This document shows, in pieces, positions 61,970-64,000 of a stretch of 64,000 nucleotides of DNA. The number at the start of each line of letters is the position of its first letter. The first letter of the stretch is position 1. Position numbers and translations under genes: made by a program. The notes beneath the pieces were generated by a model. The model did not search any database, was not told where the DNA came from, and saw nothing but the letters and a program-made list of their open reading frames with translations. The stretch comes from JAIQFL01 sp035295745 (GTDB lineage Bacteria; Acidobacteriota; Terriglobia; Bryobacterales; Bryobacteraceae), in assembly GCA_035295745.1 (NCBI GenBank), contig DATGIL010000090.1:124001-188000 (forward strand), given 5' to 3'.

Positions 61970-64000
61970 CTAAGCCCGTTCCGGGGAAGTCAGTGTAGCC
62001 TCGGGATAGAAACCGGCCGCACCGTTCTTGTGCGACTCTCTCAGCTTTCTAACTTCCTCCGCGGCACGCTTACCAGCCAGAAAAGCGTGATCGGAATTGT
62101 AGTATTCCCACTCGCTGTAACGGCCGGCCAGGATGATGCCCTGCTCTGCGAGCCAATCCCGAATCTTGCGCACCGCGGTCGCCCGCCCATGGTCGTAAAC
62201 CACATAGGCGTACGGCAGTTCGCACTGAGCCGTAGCCCAAATCGGGTCATCTTCGGCGAGGAGACCGACGCGCCGGCAGTCTTCGATGCAGCGCTGCACC
62301 AAGTCGTCGCCGTCGCAAGGTAACGGCTTGTGGGGTGAGTGCGTGATTTCGCATGTCAGTCCGAAGCCTCCGGGCGGATTGCAGTAGGGACTGGCGTTCC
62401 CCTGGACGAAGATGCGATGAAATACCGTCTCTTCGGGATAGTAGATCCAGTGCTTCTCGGTCAACTTCTCACGCCCGACGCCGATATGTACACACCGCAC
62501 TGAGACATGCCGGAGTTGAGCGGCGGCCGCACGAATCGCCGCGGGGGCCTCGTCGCCCATCTGGCGGATCAACACAGGCAGCGGCATCGTGCTGATCAGA
62601 TGCTCGTAGCGCACGGTGCTGCCATCGTGCAGCATAACCGTGTGCCGCGACGGGTGCACCCGTACGACACGAATTTGCGTTCGCAAGCCTCCTTTCAGAT
62701 ATGGCAGCCAGGCATCCATCAGGCTCTGAAAGCCGCCGCGCAGCGGGTAGCCGAATCGCGCATTCGGACCCATGGGCTTAGGGGCGGGAGACAGTGCGCC
62801 CTCGATCATCTCCTCGAGATCAGGCATGGGGACGCGTCCGCCCAGCCACGAGGTTTCCATTTCGCGCAGCGGCACCGCCCACAACTTCTGGTTGTAAGGG
62901 ATGGCAAAGTGCCTCGCAATCCCTGAGCCCCAGACTCTGTAGATGAACTCCTCAAAATTGGCGGGCTCCGCCAACGGAGCGATGGTGGGCTGCTTTTGGC
63001 CTAGAGGCACGGCCGCCTCCATTATGCCGTCGGCACAGCAGTCAGTCAGTTCGGTTTTGCAAGAGGCGCTCGTGCCGTTGGAACCGTTCGCGTGGCCATT
63101 GGTCTTGCCGGCAGCCTTGGGTCGATTCAGCGAACCGTAGCGCGCCTCGATTGCTCCCACAATGCACTCCTTGATTACGTTTGACGGTAATCCATAGAGC
63201 GACCCCTGGAACGGATAACGCGTGTAAACGTTCTTACTGTAGATCCAGGCCTCGCGATCCTGCCAATGCACGTTGTCGCCTAACAGCATTTGGTAAAGCT
63301 GGTGCACATACGGGTTGCCTGAGAACATGATGTGGCCGGCATAGTCGAATGTGAATCCGGCCACTTCGATCGATCTACACCATCCGCCCACCCGGCTATT
63401 CTGTTCGAGCAGCAGTGAGTCTTCGCCGAGGTGGAAGGCCGCGCTGAGACCGGTCGGACCCGCGCCCACCACCAAGGCGCTTACGTCTGTACGCGCGCCG
63501 GAATGTTTCGATCGGGCAACGCCGGTGATGAGGTCATCCATACGGGCGACCGTCGAATCCCACGAGGTCCGGTTGAGCACTTCCCGCATACGCGCTTCGC
63601 GGGCAGCGCGTTCTTCGTTGCTGGCGTTCAAAGCACATTCGCAGGCTTTAATAAATTCTTCGGTAGTTTCCCCCAGATAGACGATGTCACCGTAAGGCTC
63701 AGCAACATCCGTGATCGGTGTGCTGACGATCATTTTGCGCGCGGCCATGAATTCCAGAGTCTTGGTGGGGCTGATGAACTCAGTAGCCCGATTGCGCGCG
63801 AAAGGCATGATGCAGACATCCCAACCCGCCAGGTAGGCAGGAAGCTCCGCGTACGACCGATGGCCGAGATAACGGATATTGGGATTGCGGGGAAGCGTCG
63901 CGGGATCGATCTTGACCACCGGACCGACTATCACGATCTGCCATTCCGGGTGAGCGTCGGCGATTGCCTTCAGGAGTTCGAGATTCATGCGTTCGTCGAC
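61970..64000 (-). CDS. Fused glycosyltransferase C-terminal region and UDP-galactopyranose-mutase-like FAD protein, cut by window edge
   Basis: At least 676 codons; the frame continues past the right edge, so the N-terminus is missing. The first about 165 residues are the second half of a GT-B (GT4-like) glycosyltransferase: HPEWQIVIVGP, YLGHRSYAELPAYLAGWDVC, SPTKTLEFMAARKMIVST. A short linker leads to an FAD-binding domain: SALVVGAGPTGLSAAFHLGE (GxGxxG) and GGWCRSIEVAGFTFDYAGHIMF. YNQKLWAVPLREMETSWLGG, YPLRGGFQSLMDAW and GIILAGRYSEWEYYNSDHAF are typical of amine-oxidase/UGM-like flavoproteins. The fusion suggests surface polysaccharide assembly. Confidence 0.82.
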   Translation of the reverse strand, partial: VDERMNLELLKAIADAHPEWQIVIVGPVVKIDPATLPRNPNIRYLGHRSYAELPAYLAGWDVCIMPFARNRATEFISPTKTLEFMAARKMIVSTPITDVAEPYGDIVYLGETTEEFIKACECALNASNEERAAREARMREVLNRTSWDSTVARMDDLITGVARSKHSGARTDVSALVVGAGPTGLSAAFHLGEDSLLLEQNSRVGGWCRSIEVAGFTFDYAGHIMFSGNPYVHQLYQMLLGDNVHWQDREAWIYSKNVYTRYPFQGSLYGLPSNVIKECIVGAIEARYGSLNRPKAAGKTNGHANGSNGTSASCKTELTDCCADGIMEAAVPLGQKQPTIAPLAEPANFEEFIYRVWGSGIARHFAIPYNQKLWAVPLREMETSWLGGRVPMPDLEEMIEGALSPAPKPMGPNARFGYPLRGGFQSLMDAWLPYLKGGLRTQIRVVRVHPSRHTVMLHDGSTVRYEHLISTMPLPVLIRQMGDEAPAAIRAAAAQLRHVSVRCVHIGVGREKLTEKHWIYYPEETVFHRIFVQGNASPYCNPPGGFGLTCEITHSPHKPLPCDGDDLVQRCIEDCRRVGLLAEDDPIWATAQCELPYAYVVYDHGRATAVRKIRDWLAEQGIILAGRYSEWEYYNSDHAFLAGKRAAEEVRKLRESHKNGAAGFYPEATLTSPERA

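Noticed and set aside
61408..61973. Open frames on both strands in the gap before the flavoprotein fusion
   Set aside because: Low-complexity, basic compositions with no domain and no ribosome-binding site; probably non-coding or decayed.

Overview
The window looks like a chromosomal segment of a high-GC soil Acidobacteriota, most like the Bryobacterales/Solibacter group. This is inferred from gene families, not from a marker gene. The hallmarks are three PadR plus duplicated-permease (ADOP-type MacB/FtsX) modules, an Oar-like TonB-dependent receptor with a carboxypeptidase-regulatory N-terminus, a DUF1592/DUF1552 secreted pair, a very large Ser/Thr kinase with a helical repeat region, and many small secreted proteins of unknown function. 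The only RNA gene seen is a tRNA-Ser. No CRISPR array, prophage, rRNA or replication origin was recognised.

Region by region. 1-5.1 kb (mostly minus strand): a PadR regulator translationally coupled to a permease cut by the left edge, an acyl-CoA carboxylase carboxyltransferase, a secreted NIPSNAP protein, a lipoprotein joining a metzincin-like HExxHxxxxxH site to TPRs, and an ErpA/IscA Fe-S carrier. 5.3-9.7 kb (plus): an ECF sigma/anti-sigma/small membrane protein set, a metallo-beta-lactamase-fold hydrolase, a SpoIIE-type phosphatase and a BON-domain lipoprotein. 9.8-14.9 kb: a complete tripartite drug efflux operon (TolC, EmrA, EmrB) divergent from a TetR regulator, with an 8-bp-armed inverted repeat between them. 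15-20.1 kb: two related small proteins, then a CbiM-CbiQ-CbiO cobalt/nickel ECF transporter flanked on both sides by the same hairpin-forming repeat family, then an exported truncated haemoglobin.

20.2-27.2 kb: a coupled run of a small coiled-coil protein, a PDZ-containing hydrolase-like protein, DNA-3-methyladenine glycosylase I (tag) and an alkyltransferase-like protein; then an M28 peptidase, tRNA-Ser, and a second ECF sigma/anti-sigma/zinc-ribbon membrane protein trio. 27.4-36.5 kb: two more PadR/ADOP modules on either side of a decayed insertion sequence (DUF6431 plus frameshifted IS481-like transposase), DoxX and an exported VOC protein. 36.9-41.2 kb: the giant kinase. 41.5-42.5 kb: a scrambled accessory patch with a lone esterase and a dead TonB-receptor fragment.

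42.7-54 kb is the most coherent functional system: a minus-strand operon (TonB-dependent receptor, CE1-type esterase, GH43 arabinanase-like enzyme, acetyl-xylan-esterase-like enzyme, second CE1-type esterase) that looks like a compact locus for esterified arabinan/arabinoxylan. Divergent from it is a predicted single-protein transmembrane regulator with a cytoplasmic DNA-binding-like domain, one membrane helix and two malectin-like sugar-binding domains. A perfect inverted repeat lies between them. 54.3-56.7 kb holds two overlapping enolase-superfamily genes (one degenerate, one galactonate-dehydratase-like). 56.8-61.4 kb holds a DUF1592/DUF1552/small secreted protein operon. The right edge cuts a gene that fuses a glycosyltransferase C-terminal half to a UDP-galactopyranose-mutase-like FAD protein.
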